Notes: generated by a model not told the origin, from the letters alone. 64,000 nucleotides of DNA from Coenobita brevimanus (GCA_032717465.1 CM064669.1:51101194-51165193), one strand, 5' to 3'; shown: positions 42,035-54,620, counted from the first letter of the stretch. Made by a program: numbers and translations.

Positions 42035-42145
42035 GACCTCTAGTAGTTAAGGGGTTAATGGAGGCTGTATCTAAGTCATTCAGTTTGAAAAGTTTCCCCT
42101 GAGAATAATAAAGTCATCTGGTGGAAAGAAGAATAGAATATAAAC
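42035..42145 (+). repeat. AATAAA-bearing dispersed repeat
   Basis: GGGGTTAATGGAGGCTGTAT, TCATTCAGTTTGAAAAGTTT, GAATAATAAAGTCATCTGG then GAATAGAATA. AATAAA lies at about 42107-42112. Confidence 0.55.
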
Positions 42146-42424
42146 ACATGCTATTTGAGTGATGGGATTAATGGACCTTTGTTATGGAGGACGCAATGCC
42201 TGGTGTATTCCCATCATCAGTGCCCCCTTTTTTGGAATTTGATTGATTGGATGCCTGTTTGTTAAGTATTGCTTCAAGGGTCATAGTCTTGCAGGTAAAG
42301 GAGGATCCCCAGTGTCTTTTCCTTACCAGTTAACTTCCACCTGTCTCTTATTCTCATTATCTTGTATGCTACTGACTCAAACTTGCCCATTTTAAAGAGA
42401 TATAAAGAACATACTAGATAATGG

Positions 42425-42530
42425 TAAGGTGTACAAGGCAAAATAAATCACTAAGGAAAAGGTATAAGAAAAGCCTCCTGAACCAACAAGAATACTGGTC
42501 CTTGTCACCAGTTTCAAGTGAATGATGCAG
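42425..42530 (+). repeat. Dispersed repeat, AAATAAATCRCYNAGGAA family
   Basis: GGCAAAATAAATCACTAAGGAAAAGG, AAGCCTCCTGAACCAACAAGAATAC, matching the copies at 370, 12541 and 17735. Confidence 0.55.
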
Positions 42531-44394
42531 TAACTTGTAGGAGTGATACTAATTTCACTATTTAATTATTAGTAGAGAGTAATATTATCCCTCCTTCCAT
42601 CCCCAAGTTGAAATTTTCCCTGCATTGTTGCCAGATAGAGTAATGTTTGGGACCTGAACGAAACTCGCTAGCACGAAACCAATTGTGCCAAACTTTTAGA
42701 AACATTGTATGCACCCTCGGAAGCTTTTATAAATGAGTCTGCTTGTAACCAGGCAGAGATGGGACACAATGCTAGTTTTATAAATTCTCATTTCAGCCTC
42801 CACTTCAGGTGTGATATGCTGGCTTGTGCCCACAGCCTAATTATTTCTTTATCCACACTCAAGAAGTTGCTTGAGGTTTTTGCATCGTCAGCTGCCTTAT
42901 AGTTCCAGGGGAGGAACACATATCAGTCTTTGTACAATAGCTTTAAAAACAGATTTTTTTTAGAAATAATTAATTTGTAGGTGCATTATAGTCACAGATC
43001 CACTAAGTGGCTGTACTTCTGTCAGTTTACTTGTTACGAGAAGTGAAGTACGTCATATAGTAATAGTTAAAAGTCTTTAAAGCTTTGCACTTTGGCAAAC
43101 AGTATTTTATATATATATTGATGAATGGCTTGGCTATGAATGTTTGTTGCTAAAGTCAGTGTATAAGGCAGATTTATGAGTATGTCCATCCACGACACTT
43201 AGGCTGCATTCACTCCAGTGCTTGCTGGTGCTGGTAATTTAGGTGGGAGTTTCCCATCATTGTAACCCATGTAAATGGCCAACTGGAGGTGGGCAGGTGT
43301 GGCTGAGAACTTTGATGGATTACAGTGATACAAAATGGGAGGTTTTCCATCACTGTAACCCATACAAGTGGCCCCAGTGGATGTTGGTGAGTGCGGGCAA
43401 GAGCTTCTCTGGGTTATAGTGATGCAGAACAACCAGCCACATCAGCAAGCATATGGTGTGGATGCAGCGTTAGCTTGATCTCGGTGAGTGATGTTGGGAT
43501 GGCATTGCTGATTGTGTAGTATACTGGAGACTGGTGTAATGTAGCATGAATTTCTAGTCATGAGATTACTTACAGCCTGTGTTATGCAGTGGTCATTGGT
43601 GTATGCTTGATGTTTATTTACCTAAGATGTTGTACTTTTTTCTGTAGTGTGTGTTACCTATGTAGTCTTGTAATTATGTATTTAATTGTGGCCTGTATTT
43701 TGAATTTGAATTAGTATTTGTTGATTTTGTAGCACAGTACAGTATTAAGGATACATTTCATGAGCCTTGATGGCATTTAGTGACATATTTTTTACATTTT
43801 ATAAATATTTCATAAACATTGTGTCCATGGATAAGTACTGTATTGGAATCACGTTAAACGTAAAAAAGGTAATAGCATTCTGTCTCTTCTCTCTGTAGAT
43901 ATTGTATAGACATTGTATTACCCTAACGTATATAGTAATTTTAAGCCTGGGCTGTAGTTAGTGGGTAGTGTTTGAAGAAGTAGTTTGTGTGTAGATAACT
44001 GCAGTAATGTATACTTTCAGCTCAACCACAGACAGCCCTGTTCATATACACTGATTTCCCCCACCTGTTTTATTGCTTTGGTAGTATCCTCTACATTTGT
44101 TGAATCCCTTATGCAACACTGGCATTAAGCATATTTTCAGTACCTCGCATCAAGCGCTGTTTTAAATGCTCAGTGTACTGTGTGGTGAATACTGTGTTAT
44201 ATAATTTTTGTTTCTCCTTTGTTTATGTAAAGTTAGAGTTGATGTTGATATTTGCCCATTCCACAAACTGAGCTTCATGTTTTATGCTTCTCTTTGTTAT
44301 GGATATGGAATCCCTTGGGAAAAATTCTGCTGTTTGAGGCTATCAGGGAAGCTTCTTTGGTGCATGATGTCTGTTAGTACATGTGGTCATATTA

Positions 44395-44555
44395 CTGGAA
44401 GATGGTAAGATAGAGGAATGGAGTAGAGAGATGTGAGAGAGGGGAGTGTGAGTTGGATACAGGGCTGCCAAATGGCTGAGGACAGGGCAGCATATAGGCA
44501 GTTTGTTTGTGGTCACCCTTTTTGTCTGGGTTAAGATGTCTGACAATAGACAGAT
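44395..44555 (+). mobile_element. LINE 3' end, copy f
   Basis: GAATGGAGTAGAGAGATGTGAG, GTGTGAGTTGGATACAGGGC, GGTCACCCTTTTTGTCTGGG and TTAAGATGTCTGACAATAGACAG match the minus-strand reading of the 47545-48015 element. Confidence 0.6.
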
Positions 44556-44989
44556 GACTATTATCCCAGGCTGAACCTAAGTTTTGAAGCATCAGTGCAA
44601 CACTCCATTGGATACTGATGATAGTACTTCAGTGCAAACTTCCTCATCACCTTGCAGGTAAGAGAAAATAATGAATTTTACCTATGGACCATTGTCTATG
44701 AGGACTCACCTGAAATCTCTTTGGATTGGACAGCAGTAGCTTAAAACTTTTAACATGTGGACATCAAGATAGGAAGATTAATAGTGATTTATGGTATAAC
44801 CAAAGTCTATGGGAAAGTACAAAGAAACGTGAAGAGCTTTTAGAACAACCTAATCTGTTAAAGGTAATTGTAGTGCCACATAGCTCATTGATGTTCACCT
44901 TACAACCATTGATGCCTTAACCCCTACTGCAGCCATGAATGGAGGTTCGCTTGCACCACAGCTAGATATTGCAATGGAGGGCATTACTT

Positions 44990-45205
44990 GAACTATTTTT
45001 TTGTGTTAGCTGTATGACAGGAGAGACTGAGAATATGATGGAGGGATGGAGTGGAGAGGTATATGGGTGTGGAGGGTGTGAGCTGGGGGGAGGGCAGCCA
45101 GATGGTGGAGGATAGCATGACGTGGTGGCAGTTTGTTCATGGCCAAGCTTCCCAGGATTAAGGCATCCAACTCTAGAATGATAGCAAGATAGATAGGTGG
45201 GTAGA
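44990..45205 (+). mobile_element. LINE 3' end, copy g
   Basis: GGAGGGATGGAGTGGAGAGGTATA, GTGTGAGCTGGGGGGAGGGC, ATGACGTGGTGGCAGTTTGTT and GATTAAGGCATCC, then a weak GATA-like tail. Confidence 0.6.
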
Positions 45206-45274
45206 TGTTTACTACATAGACGTATTTTTTGTTTTATTTCAATCGTCAGAGGATTTTTATTCAACTTCGAAAGA

Positions 45275-45400
45275 ACCTATAGCAGTGAGGGGGTTAATGA
45301 AGGCTGCTTCTAACCTTGCTACTTTGAAGGTTCTATCCAAAGCAAAGTGAAATCCCCTGGTGCAAACAAGAATAAAATAGAAAGCAGATCATTGGACTGC
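45275..45400 (+). repeat. AATAAA-bearing dispersed repeat
   Basis: GAGGGGGTTAATGAAGGCTGC, TACTTTGAAGGTTCTATCC and CAAGAATAAAATAGAAAGCAG. Confidence 0.6.
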
Positions 45401-45534
45401 ACAGGTTAATGGTATAAAGAAGAGGGGTGCTTTAACTCCATTGTACTTGCAGAATCAGTCATAATTTTCCCCAAAGATTTACATCATTATGCCATACCAT
45501 TGTTACTTTTAAGAAGCTAATATTGTCCTGTCTT

Positions 45535-45700
45535 CAGCTTGAATGCTGAGTTGTAGCAATAGATTAACTCCAGAATATGATGCTGGTCACAAGGAATTGC
45601 TGTAGAAAGGATGCAGAATCATAGTCTTGTCTTTTTCTGTCACTGAGATATGCAAAATAAGCTGCAAAAAAGATGAAGAGCTGGGCCAAGTTTTCATGCA
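45535..45700 (+). repeat. Dispersed repeat, TGCCACTGAGCTACATGAA family
   Basis: GAATGCTGAGTTGTAGCAATAG, GGTCACAAGGAATTGCTGTAG, AAGGATGCAGAATCATAGTC and AAAATAAGCTGCAAAAAAGATGAA. Confidence 0.5.
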
Positions 45701-47284
45701 AGAGCTAGCAGTGAACAGTGGAGTGAGCTGATGTCAATCGGTCTGGCTGTCCTTGTGTATCTCTCGCCTCTGCCTTGCAATGCTGGCTTCATTGTTTTGG
45801 TGGGTCATGCTGTAAATTTCTGCATTGATGCCAGTGTTCGTCTGCCTGCCATCTGCACTGTATAATTAGTTATGTCTTGGATACTTTTGTGTATTCTTCA
45901 CCAACTTTGGAGAAATTTGAAATCTTTGGCTTTTGAATGAACCTAAGAAACTTCAGTTTACTTGGCTTCAAATAGAGCAGACCAGGACCTTTGCCTTACT
46001 GGAGGACAAAGGTAAGAAACATCACAGTAGGAAGTGAAGCTTTCAGAACATTTGGCTCACTCACTTGAAGAAAATGGGAGCAGCTCATAGTGCTGATTAG
46101 TTTTACAGGTGAATGTCCTTTGCTAGGCAGGCTGTGAATAGGGTGACTTTGACAAACCATTGAAACTCTTCCAGCCAGGACCACTGAGAAGATACTACCC
46201 CCCTGTTTTTTATGCAACCCCTCGTTTCATCATCAGGTTATGTTCTTGAAAACTGTTCAGATAATTGATCAATCGTATATCGAACATAGGGGTTGCAGCA
46301 AATGTGTTGGAAAATTGGAGATCATATATAGAAAAATGATACCCTGTAGGGGATTGTAGTTGTCGTAACACGAAAATGGCAATCATATATAAAAGAAAAG
46401 TATATTTTTGTATAGATCATATAAGTGAATGATTGGTTAGCAGTTTATTGTAAAGTAAGTGTTACATGGATGTTCTTAAAGCTCACTGGCAGCCATGGGA
46501 AATCATAAATTTTTCTCAGACCCAAGAGAAACCCTAAAGTCTTGACTGCAGCCTTAGGAGCATGGATAAGGAAATTGATAAACAAATTAGTCTCAGTCAC
46601 AGTGTTCAGATCTCACACTTTGAGTAAATGTGCAGCCAATCTTGCAGCCTAAAGCCATACACACTGATAGGATTGCAAGGGTTTTGTTCAGAATGGACAC
46701 AAACACATCCTTAAGAAAATATCAGTGCCAGTCCCTCCAAAGTGTAGATGTAGTGATACTGGAAATAAATTGTAGATATATATCTAACATTCCACTATAT
46801 GACACACTTTTCTATATCTGTAACAGCACATGTGCTGATCAGTCAGCATGAAATCCACCCAGCAGTCATGTTTTAGAAATAAAGTCTTGAAAGTTCTGCC
46901 CCTACCACCTTACTCATAATCCACCTAGCTTCATCAGTTTTAAATTATTCAGGAAGGCTAATTTCCTTCAAATCCTGTCAGGGTGATTGCACAAACTCAT
47001 GAATGCATACAGAAGTGATGCAAGGGAAATGTGGAAGAGGAAGATCATGATTTGCATCCCAGGCCGGTTGATGTGCAGAACTACAGACAAGGGATGTTAG
47101 TCCTTGAACACTGAGAAACCCTCCATCTCCCTAGCCATACACTAATGATAAACAATGAGAGATTGCCCCACTCATTAACTCACTTTGTATCTGTGATTGT
47201 CTTGTTAGACTAACCCCTGAGTATGCTGACACTTTTTTTTCCCTCTCCCCTCGTGTCTTACTGCTGCTGCTGCCAAGAAGAGCA

Positions 47285-47375
47285 ATCTGGTATTGAAGGG
47301 ATTGATGAAGGCTTTATTTGACACCTCCAGTTGAAGATAGAATAAAATTACATCATTGGGAATAAGAAGTTAAGA
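47285..47375 (+). repeat. AATAAA-bearing dispersed repeat
   Basis: GAAGGGATTGATGAAGGCTTT, CACCTCCAGTTGAAGATAG and AATAAAATTACATCATTGGG. Confidence 0.5.
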
Positions 47376-47544
47376 GGGTGTTAGCCTCAGTTGTTCAGTA
47401 TATTATGCCATTATTACCTATGAATGTCTTTTAGAGAGCCACTGACATCCTTGCTGCAAAGAATGCATTAGTCCCTGCATCTTTTTTATGCAGAAAGAAA
47501 TATCTCAAGACTAGTTCCTTCCTAAGAAAAAAAAAAAATCCACA

Positions 47545-48015
47545 TTCATCTATCTATCTATCTATCTATTGCCAGACGCCTCAATCCCGTTTGGGGTGGC
47601 CACAAACAAATCGCCTCCAAGTCGCCCTGTCCCCCGCCATTTCACTGCCCTGCTCCCAACTCACACCCCCCTCTCTCATATACCTCTCCACCCCATCCCT
47701 CCATCTCATCCTTGGCCTCCCCCTCCCTCTTCCCCCCTCCACCTCACTCACATACACTCTCTTCGTCAGTCTTTCGCCCTCCATCCTCTCCACATGGCCA
47801 AACCACCTCAGTGTGTTCCTCATAACGCTTCCTATCACATCCACATCCACACCACAACGCTCCTTTATATCCTCATTCGTCAGCCTGTCTCTCCACGTGA
47901 CTCCACAGGCTCCTCTTAAATAACTCATTTCCACTGCTCTCACTCTTGACTTGTGTCCTTCCAACAATGTCCAAGCTTCACTTGGACTTCCAGACTCTGA
48001 GATGTTTGGATACAT
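47545..48015 (-). pseudogene. LINE C-terminus with GATA tail, copy h (reference copy)
   Basis: The minus frame of 144 codons (48015-47581) ends at the native-looking stop. It contains RLTNEDIKERCGVDVDV, TLRWFGHVERMEGERLTKRV, GRGRGRPRMRWRDGV and TWRRFVCGHPKR. These blocks are typical of the C-terminal end of RTE-like LINE proteins. The 3' end runs through GGCGTCTGGCAATAG into GATA units (47545-47572 on the + strand). The 5' part with the RT is absent. It is the best copy for recognising the other tails. Confidence 0.75.
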
Positions 48016-48094
48016 ACAGTAAATTTAAAAGACTGGAGGTCAGAAGCAGTAGGAAAGTCAGACTGAGGAGCCAGACAGGTACAGCATGCCCATT

Positions 48095-49230
48095 TTAGTG
48101 CAGGAGGAATGCAAGAAAAGAGTTCAGGAGAACATTGACTAGAATAGTAACAGTAGATGAGAGAGGGAGACTAAGGGAGTCAGTGAGAGGAAGAGAGTTG
48201 ATGAGATGAAAAGCTTTCGACTCCACTATGTTTGGAAATGCCGTTTGATGAGATCCCCACATATGATAGCGTACTGCACACACGGGTAAATAATGCCCCT
48301 GTACAGAGTCACCAAATGAATGAAGTTGAAGAATCCCTAGACATGGTTCAGTACATCCAACCTTGGTAAAGATATTTTTGCTGGATATGCAGTGCAGTAT
48401 TGCCAAGATAGGTCACAAGAAAAAGACACCAAAGATATTGAAAGGTCATGAAAGACTGAGTTGTCTGTAGGTGAAGGTAGGGGGTTAGTTGTGTGGAAGA
48501 TTCTGATGAATTTAAGAACAGAAGAGCTGAGTTTTTGAGGCATTTAAAAACACCAATATATCTTTTGCGCCAATCAAAAATAAAAGACAGTTCAGGTTTT
48601 GGGTGTCCCGAAGCCTCATCCTTTTAGTGACTTATGATGGACAGCATGAGATGTGGGTGCAAATGTGAAAGGTGGAGTCATAAGTGTCAAAGGCATTTTA
48701 GTTGATGATGCTAGATGTACAGCTTGGGTCATTGATGGATTGGAGGAAAACAGTAAGCGAAAGAACTGAACATTGAGAAACACCATAGTTGATTGTTTTT
48801 GAAGAATAATGGCCATCCTTTACCGCATCTAAGAAAATATCAGAGAGGAAACTGGAGATGAGGGCAAAAGAGGAGGATAAAAATTACTGTATATTAGTTG
48901 CAGCTCAGATTTTAAAGATTTATTCCAGACTCTGTTGAAGGTCTTTGAGATGGCTGGCACAGTAACAAAAGTTTCTGGAAAATCCCCATAAAGAAAAAGA
49001 TCAGGAGTCCGAGGATGTGGGATCACCAGTGGAGTATCTAAACAAGACCCATAATACAGTACCACTTTGTAAGAAGGCTTTGAAAGGAAAGGTGATATGA
49101 TACCTTCCTGTTGATAGATTCTGAAACATTAGAAGTGCAGGAGTTATGACAGTGGGAGTGGTTATCCTTCAGTGAGGCATGCCAAATGAGATCAGAATTC
49201 CAGTAAGGAGAGGTGCCAGTCAACAGACAA
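48095..49230 (-). pseudogene. Decayed Jockey-like LINE reverse transcriptase
   Basis: Successive minus-strand frames carry, in order, SKTFNRVWNKSLKSEL with NFYPPLLPSS (first RT catalytic block, Asp replaced by Asn), a FADD-less middle, then FCDLSWQYC with KISLPRLDVLNHV, then a VRYHMWGSHQTAF block and VESKAFHLINSLPLTDSLSLPLS. These resemble the palm to thumb order of a widespread arthropod Jockey-type RT family as I recall it. Several frameshifts and stops make it a pseudogene. Its limits are uncertain and it may extend to about 49560. It abuts the other LINE tail, same orientation. Confidence 0.6.
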
Positions 49231-49689
49231 AAGTTTTCTGATACTGGGTGTCAGCACAGATGCATAATTATTTAAAACAACCAGAAGGATCTCATCAAGG
49301 GTATACAGATAATTAGTGCTGAGAGCAGTGGGGGCAGAAAGTATGTTTTTAATGAAATGTTAATGACCTGCCGGAGAAAATTGGAGTGGGAAGGAAATAG
49401 AGAACCATCTCTGGAAAAATCAACAGTAAAGAGCAAAAATCAAAATTTCAACAGAGGAGAACACAGCTACATAGCCATCTGCATGGAAATGTGGAGGAAT
49501 GTTGTTCATGGAATTGTTGTTTAACCCTGGTCTGTTTGGCCAAGCAGCCTCACCGACTGCAGACAAGTAACTGCCTGTGTGAGGCCGTCCCACAGGTACA
49601 GTGCACTACATACACCATATTGTAATCAGTACTTTGGAGGAAGTAGCTATTGACTAATGAGAAAGGCATGCAGCCTTCATACCTATTGA

Positions 49690-49985
49690 TTAATTAGTGG
49701 TCACGCTTCGTAACATGTGCCCTCTCAGTGGCTTCTCCCAGGGTGAGGGGAAGGAGCGGATAGGTTTGGGGGAGAGGCGGTAGGAGAGGAATGGTTTGAA
49801 GGAGAGGTAGGATGGTAGGAAAGGTTTGAGGGAGAGGCAGGAGGAGAGAAACGGTTGAGGGTTTATGTCGTAGAAAGGGGAGCCTGATGATAGAGGACAA
49901 TAATATGGATGTGACTCACTAGCCACCTCTTCCAGGGTTGAGGCATCTGGTGATTGATAGATATAGATAGATAGACAGATAATGA
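49690..49985 (+). mobile_element. LINE 3' end with GATA tail, copy i
   Basis: CTCCCAGGGTGAGGGGAAGG, repeated GGAGAGGCAGGAGGAGAG units, GGTTGAGGCATCTGGTGATTG, then GATA units. A local expansion of a 30-40-base GAGAGGYAGGATGGTAGGA unit (49740-49860) distinguishes it. Confidence 0.5.
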
Positions 49986-50689
49986 AGTACAGGTGGTAGG
50001 TATGTGACTGGCATATGTGCAGTATTGCATTTTATTTTAAAGATTTTGGTTCAGTACTTACATTGGCGATAGACGCTGTACCGTACTTAAATCATTCTTA
50101 AAAATTCTCCCTTTTGCTGTAATGGGGATACAGGTAAAGGAATTCAGTGGAAGGTATTTTACACAATCATTAAGCTTTAAAATGAAATCATGTTTTTAAC
50201 AGTGACTTAAGAACAAGAAAATTGTACCTGGTCTTGTGATCACCCACTCTTTATAATATGTAAGATGTCACACATCCCAGACTGAAGAGAGAGGAAAGGA
50301 TAGTACCTGAATTGATAAGTAAATAGGGACATCCTTACATGCAAGGCATGAAGTAAGATTTTCTTAGGTATTGTATTGCATTTGAATGATGTCATAGTTC
50401 TTGTAAGGTGCAAACATGTCTCGAGCACCAGCGAATTCCCTCAGAAAAACTGGCTCTTCTCAAAAGGCCAGATTATTGTTATTTTGTTGTTATTGATATT
50501 ATTATTATTATTTATTTATTTATTTATTTTTTATATCACTGAGCCTCCATGTCCTGTGAATCAAAGCACATGCAGTTGACCAAGGGGTCAGGCATTCAAA
50601 CCCTACCAAATGCTGTTTGTTGAAGTCAGGAAGGGCATCCGTTCACTACACACTTCAGTAAAAGTCCTCTGTATAGGGGAGTACCATGT

Positions 50690-51075
50690 TCCATCCATCA
50701 TCCAATCCTATGTTGCCCCATGAGGAGCATAGGAGCCCGGGGCTAGGCAAGTTGGGCCTGACATTTAAGAAGAGAGTGACCAGCCTCATACATCCCTGAG
50801 TGGCATTATGGCAGCAATCAACCCCAACCATCCATTGGATGTAAACCTGCACCGGCTCAATCTGATAGGAGCGCCTTAATTACCCACTAAACCACCAGAC
50901 GCCATAATTTGGTTATATGGTTACCACCCAGCATAGAAGAGGAAGTGTAAAGTCACCCACAGGCAGAAGGAAGAGGAAAGAATGAAGAAAAGAAAGACAG
51001 GAGAGGAAGGAAGGAAGAGAGGAAAGGGCAGACCCCCAAAGCAGCACTACATCAAGTGAGTGGATGGTGAGTGCC
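50690..51075 (-). mobile_element. tRNA-type composite repeat, tandem copy 1
   Basis: The minus strand gives the same order as 30490-30905: CACTCACCATCCACTCACTTGATG, pyrimidine tract, TAACCATATAACCAAATTAT, TGGTTTAGTGGGTAATTAAGG, body, then GGATTGGATGATGG. The AAATGGTTTCC hairpin module is missing between the CACCCACA and TAACC parts in this copy. Confidence 0.6.
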
Positions 51076-51164
51076 CCCACCTACCACTAGTACTAGTACC
51101 ATAGTAAATCATTAATAAGATATTTATTTTATTAATTTGATTATTCCTTCATTCATTGTCTAAT

Positions 51165-51500
51165 CCAGTGTCGCCCCATAAAGAAGCGTAGGAGCCCAGG
51201 GCTAGGCAAGTTGGTTCTGACATTTTAGGTGAGAGTGACCAACCTCACTCATCCCTGAGTGGCATTACGTGAGCAGTAAACCCCAACCACCCGATGGATA
51301 TAAACCTGCACTGGCTTAGTCTGATTGGAGTGCCTTAATTACCTACTACACCACCTGGTGCCATAATTTGTTTATATGGTTACCACCCAGCATGGTAAAT
51401 GGTTTCCTGGTGAACAGGAACCCATTTGGCTTGTCACTCAATGTAGAGTTGCCCATTGACAGAAGGAAGAGGGAAGAATGAAAGAAAAAGTGAAAGTAAG
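51165..51500 (-). mobile_element. tRNA-type composite repeat, tandem copy 2
   Basis: Same orientation and about 100 bases beyond copy 1. It retains the hairpin AAATGGTTTCC/GGAAACCATTT pair in diverged form (about 51398-51425) and the full 3' body down to GGGCGACACTGGATTAGACAATG on the minus strand. Confidence 0.65.
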
Positions 51501-51924
51501 GTAGATAATTATTGTTATTATTACAAGGTAATGACAGCATATTGCCATCTGTCTTTTTGTTAGTTCTGATGGAAGTGATGCAGAAAGTTATGCAGTATAA
51601 TACATATAAAAGAAGAATGAGGATAGAAATATGATTCCACGTTGGATAAGATAATAATTTACAGTATCTGTACTGTACCATATTATGTTTTATTTATGAT
51701 TATTTTCTTTGCTGTTATGATGATGAGATTTTTTGCAACTCCTCAAATAAGTAAATAAATAAGTAGATAATTATGTAAGTTTGTACATACATAAGTAAAT
51801 AAGTAAATTTAGTGAGTAGTTTAAGATTTGTAATGGTCACTGACATATTTAGCATATATTCCTAGCTAGGTTATCCTCACAAATGTATCACAACAGTATT
51901 AGTCTTTAGTGACAAATAGAAATA

Positions 51925-53430
51925 CAGTCAGCTCTCACTTAATGCACAGTATGAGTGCGCGAACCTCTTATAACGTGAAAGGCAGTTTTTGAGGCCAGGA
52001 AATGGTCAAACAGGAAAATGACAGATATAACGCGAGTTAAAACATCTGCCTTTTTTTGAAAACCATACTACGGTGCAACGATAGGGATTATGCGGCTTGA
52101 GGCCACAAATTATGGTTTAATCCACCCCATCCCAACCAATTTTCCACCACTGACCCCCCCCCCCCATCCCGACCAATTTTGGAAACTTTTTTTTTTTTTT
52201 GGCTCAAACCTCCGCTTTTGGTGAGAAACATCGAACATTCATAGAGAAATCGCTCACCTGAGGTTTAAAATACCGGATACAGGTAACACTACCCCTTACC
52301 TTACTGTGTTTTCAGTGAACCAGGCTTCAGAGAAAACGAGTTCTATGGGAGGGGTAACTATTTCACACCACTCATAAATGGTATTTATTTATTTATTTGG
52401 TATGAATTTATATGTAGTTCAAGAGTATATTGGTTTTCACACAGTAATGTAGGCGATATAAGCGTTGTTTCACTCACCAAACACATCAACATACCTCACC
52501 TTTTCTGGCGACATTACCTGATCATCATTTCTGATTGTTTCTTCCTCTAATGCTATGTACACTTTGTCCTCCACATTGTTATCAATTGGGAAATCATTCT
52601 GGCCTTGAATTTCGTACCTTGGCTCAACATGTCTTTACTGGCCAGGTCACTGGTAACATGTGAATTGCTGAGACATTGGCATGCAGGGGGTGGGGGGCGG
52701 TCATGCAGCGTAAGGCATCGTCCCTGCCTGGTATCTGGTAGAGGAAGGTGTCCCGTGTATACGTATCAAAAATCACACGAAATTTGAAAAATGTACAAAT
52801 GACGGACCTTGCAATTGCGTCGTGTTTTATATACATCAACAGGAGTCACAATGACAAAATGTTCAAATGTATATACTGTACGTGTCAACGGGAGTCGGCA
52901 GGTTAAACAGTTATAATCTGAAAAAATTGGTTATAGCACGGTAGAAACAGACATAATGCGAGCAGCAATAGTCATAATGCAAGTTGCATCAGCCAGTGAT
53001 GTTTGGCTGTCACATGTCTGCGCAGGGTGTTGTCACGGTCCACTGAGCATTCATGCCCCGTTTGAGCCTACCCTCTCCTCTTGCTGTGGCTCCACACATG
53101 CTGTGTGTTATTTTTGCTCTTTTTTGGCCACCTGGGGACCAATAGCAGTCCTGCCCTGCCTCGGAACCCCACTCCCCCTCCCCCCAGGAAGCCCACAACC
53201 TCTTCAATTCAAGGTGATGAATCCTCCAGCATATGTATGTAATAAAGTCATTATTAGGTAGATGAATGTTCTGGGAAAAATCTCAGAAAATTGCCCCAAA
53301 AGGTGAACTTGGTGCTGGCTTAGGTACCATGAAACCCTTTAACATGTAAACATATGGCCCTATAATGCGAAAATCTCATGAAGCAGGACCTTTAGGGGAT
53401 AATATTCACGCTTTATGTGAGAGCTTGCTG
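51925..53430. mobile_element. pogo/Tigger-like TIR element, 1.5 kb
   Basis: The left end CAGTCAGCTCTCACTTAATGC follows TA (51923-51924). The right end GCTTTATGTGAGAGCTTGCTG precedes TA (53431-53432). The two ends are inverted complements over about 21 bases with four or so mismatches. CAGT...ACTG-type ends with TA duplication fit the pogo/Tigger group. The interior has no credible transposase ORF, so it is non-autonomous. Sub-terminal CTTATAACGTGAAAG sequence resembles many arthropod members of the group. Confidence 0.65.
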
Positions 53431-53494
53431 TAAAACATAAGTCTCGGAATGTCATGCCGCAGAGGCCTTTTATTTAGACTTGCTAGTTTGTTCA

Positions 53495-53670
53495 TTATTG
53501 TCATCAAATCAGCATTGTCATCATTATCATCATCTTCATTATTATTGCACTCATCTTCATTGTTGTTGATGTTGCCTTTGTCATCTTCATTGTCATCATT
53601 CTCGTTATCATCGTTGTCATCAACACAGTTTTCATTGTCATCATCATTGTCAGTGTCATCATAATCATCA
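53495..53670. repeat. Degenerate TCA-rich trinucleotide array
   Basis: TCATCAT/TCATTGT/TCGTTAT units on the + strand for about 175 bases, with a frequent CATTGTCATCATT word. Both strands give only low-complexity frames (Asp/Asn or Ser runs). Confidence 0.85.
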
Positions 53671-54479
53671 CCCACTTACCCACATTCATATAGGGTGCAG
53701 ATAACCACAGCATGACTGATTTCATTGGGAACACAAATCAGACACCTGCTGATCTGCTGCATACATGATACAGTTCAAGTCCTAGAGATGACCAGTGTAG
53801 AACTCTACCTGGGGCATAGATGGGTCTCCTGCCTTTGAATAGTCCTACCTGGACTGTTGTAGCCTAGCCTGGAGTCCCTATGCTTTGAAGAGGACCATGT
53901 GAATTTGGCTGGAACACAAATCATAGGAGAAAGAAAGCTCCTTATATACTCTCACCAAAATGTACCCAGACACTGGAAGCACCATACATTTTGAAGTATG
54001 ACCGAAGCATCTGAAAACAGTTGTCCTCATGTTATGGTTACTGCACCATACGCAGTACAGCACACTGTTATGATGGTTTCAGAGTGCACCACTCCACAGT
54101 CAGGCATTCATTTCAAGGTGATAGACTATGTTCTGCTCATTTACACATCCATTATACCCTGGTGTTTGAGTGCTGACAGTTATTGGTGTGGGTGTACAGT
54201 CATCATCCTATCTTGTGGTGTAGGAGATGTGAGTTGACTTACAACACAAGTGCTTGGCGGTGGGGTTGCTGCTTGCTCTAGCCACCTTTTATGGTACACA
54301 AAAAGTACATGGGTAGTATGCTTTTTATCCCAGTGAGATTTTTTTCCTTGCTGACTTGTTACGTATGAAGTCTATACCCTATTCCTTAAGTTTAGTTTTT
54401 GTTATAATTATGAACTATTTTTAACATACTGCATACAGATTAAGTGAATTTATATAATTAAACCCTTCACTCCGATGAT

Positions 54480-54620
54480 GTACTTTTTCATTTAATTCGT
54501 GCTATCTCCAGCTTAGGATACATTAATTAAACTTCAGGAGTTAGATACCTTCATGGCTAAAGGTTTTTCCTAAGTTTAATATGAAATGTCTGGTGATAGC
54601 AAGAATAAAATGGAATTGGA
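54480..54620 (+). repeat. AATAAA-bearing dispersed repeat joined to a hairpin repeat
   Basis: CTAAGTTTAATATGAAATGTC, GGTGATAGCAAGAATAAAATGG, then directly into the minus-strand two-hairpin repeat. A similar join is visible near 30055-30080, suggesting that the two blocks can travel together. Confidence 0.45.

Noticed and set aside
49694..49926. Two minus-strand ORFs with PFLP/SFLS repeats
   Set aside because: Produced by the GAGAGGYAGGA expansion in LINE tail copy i.
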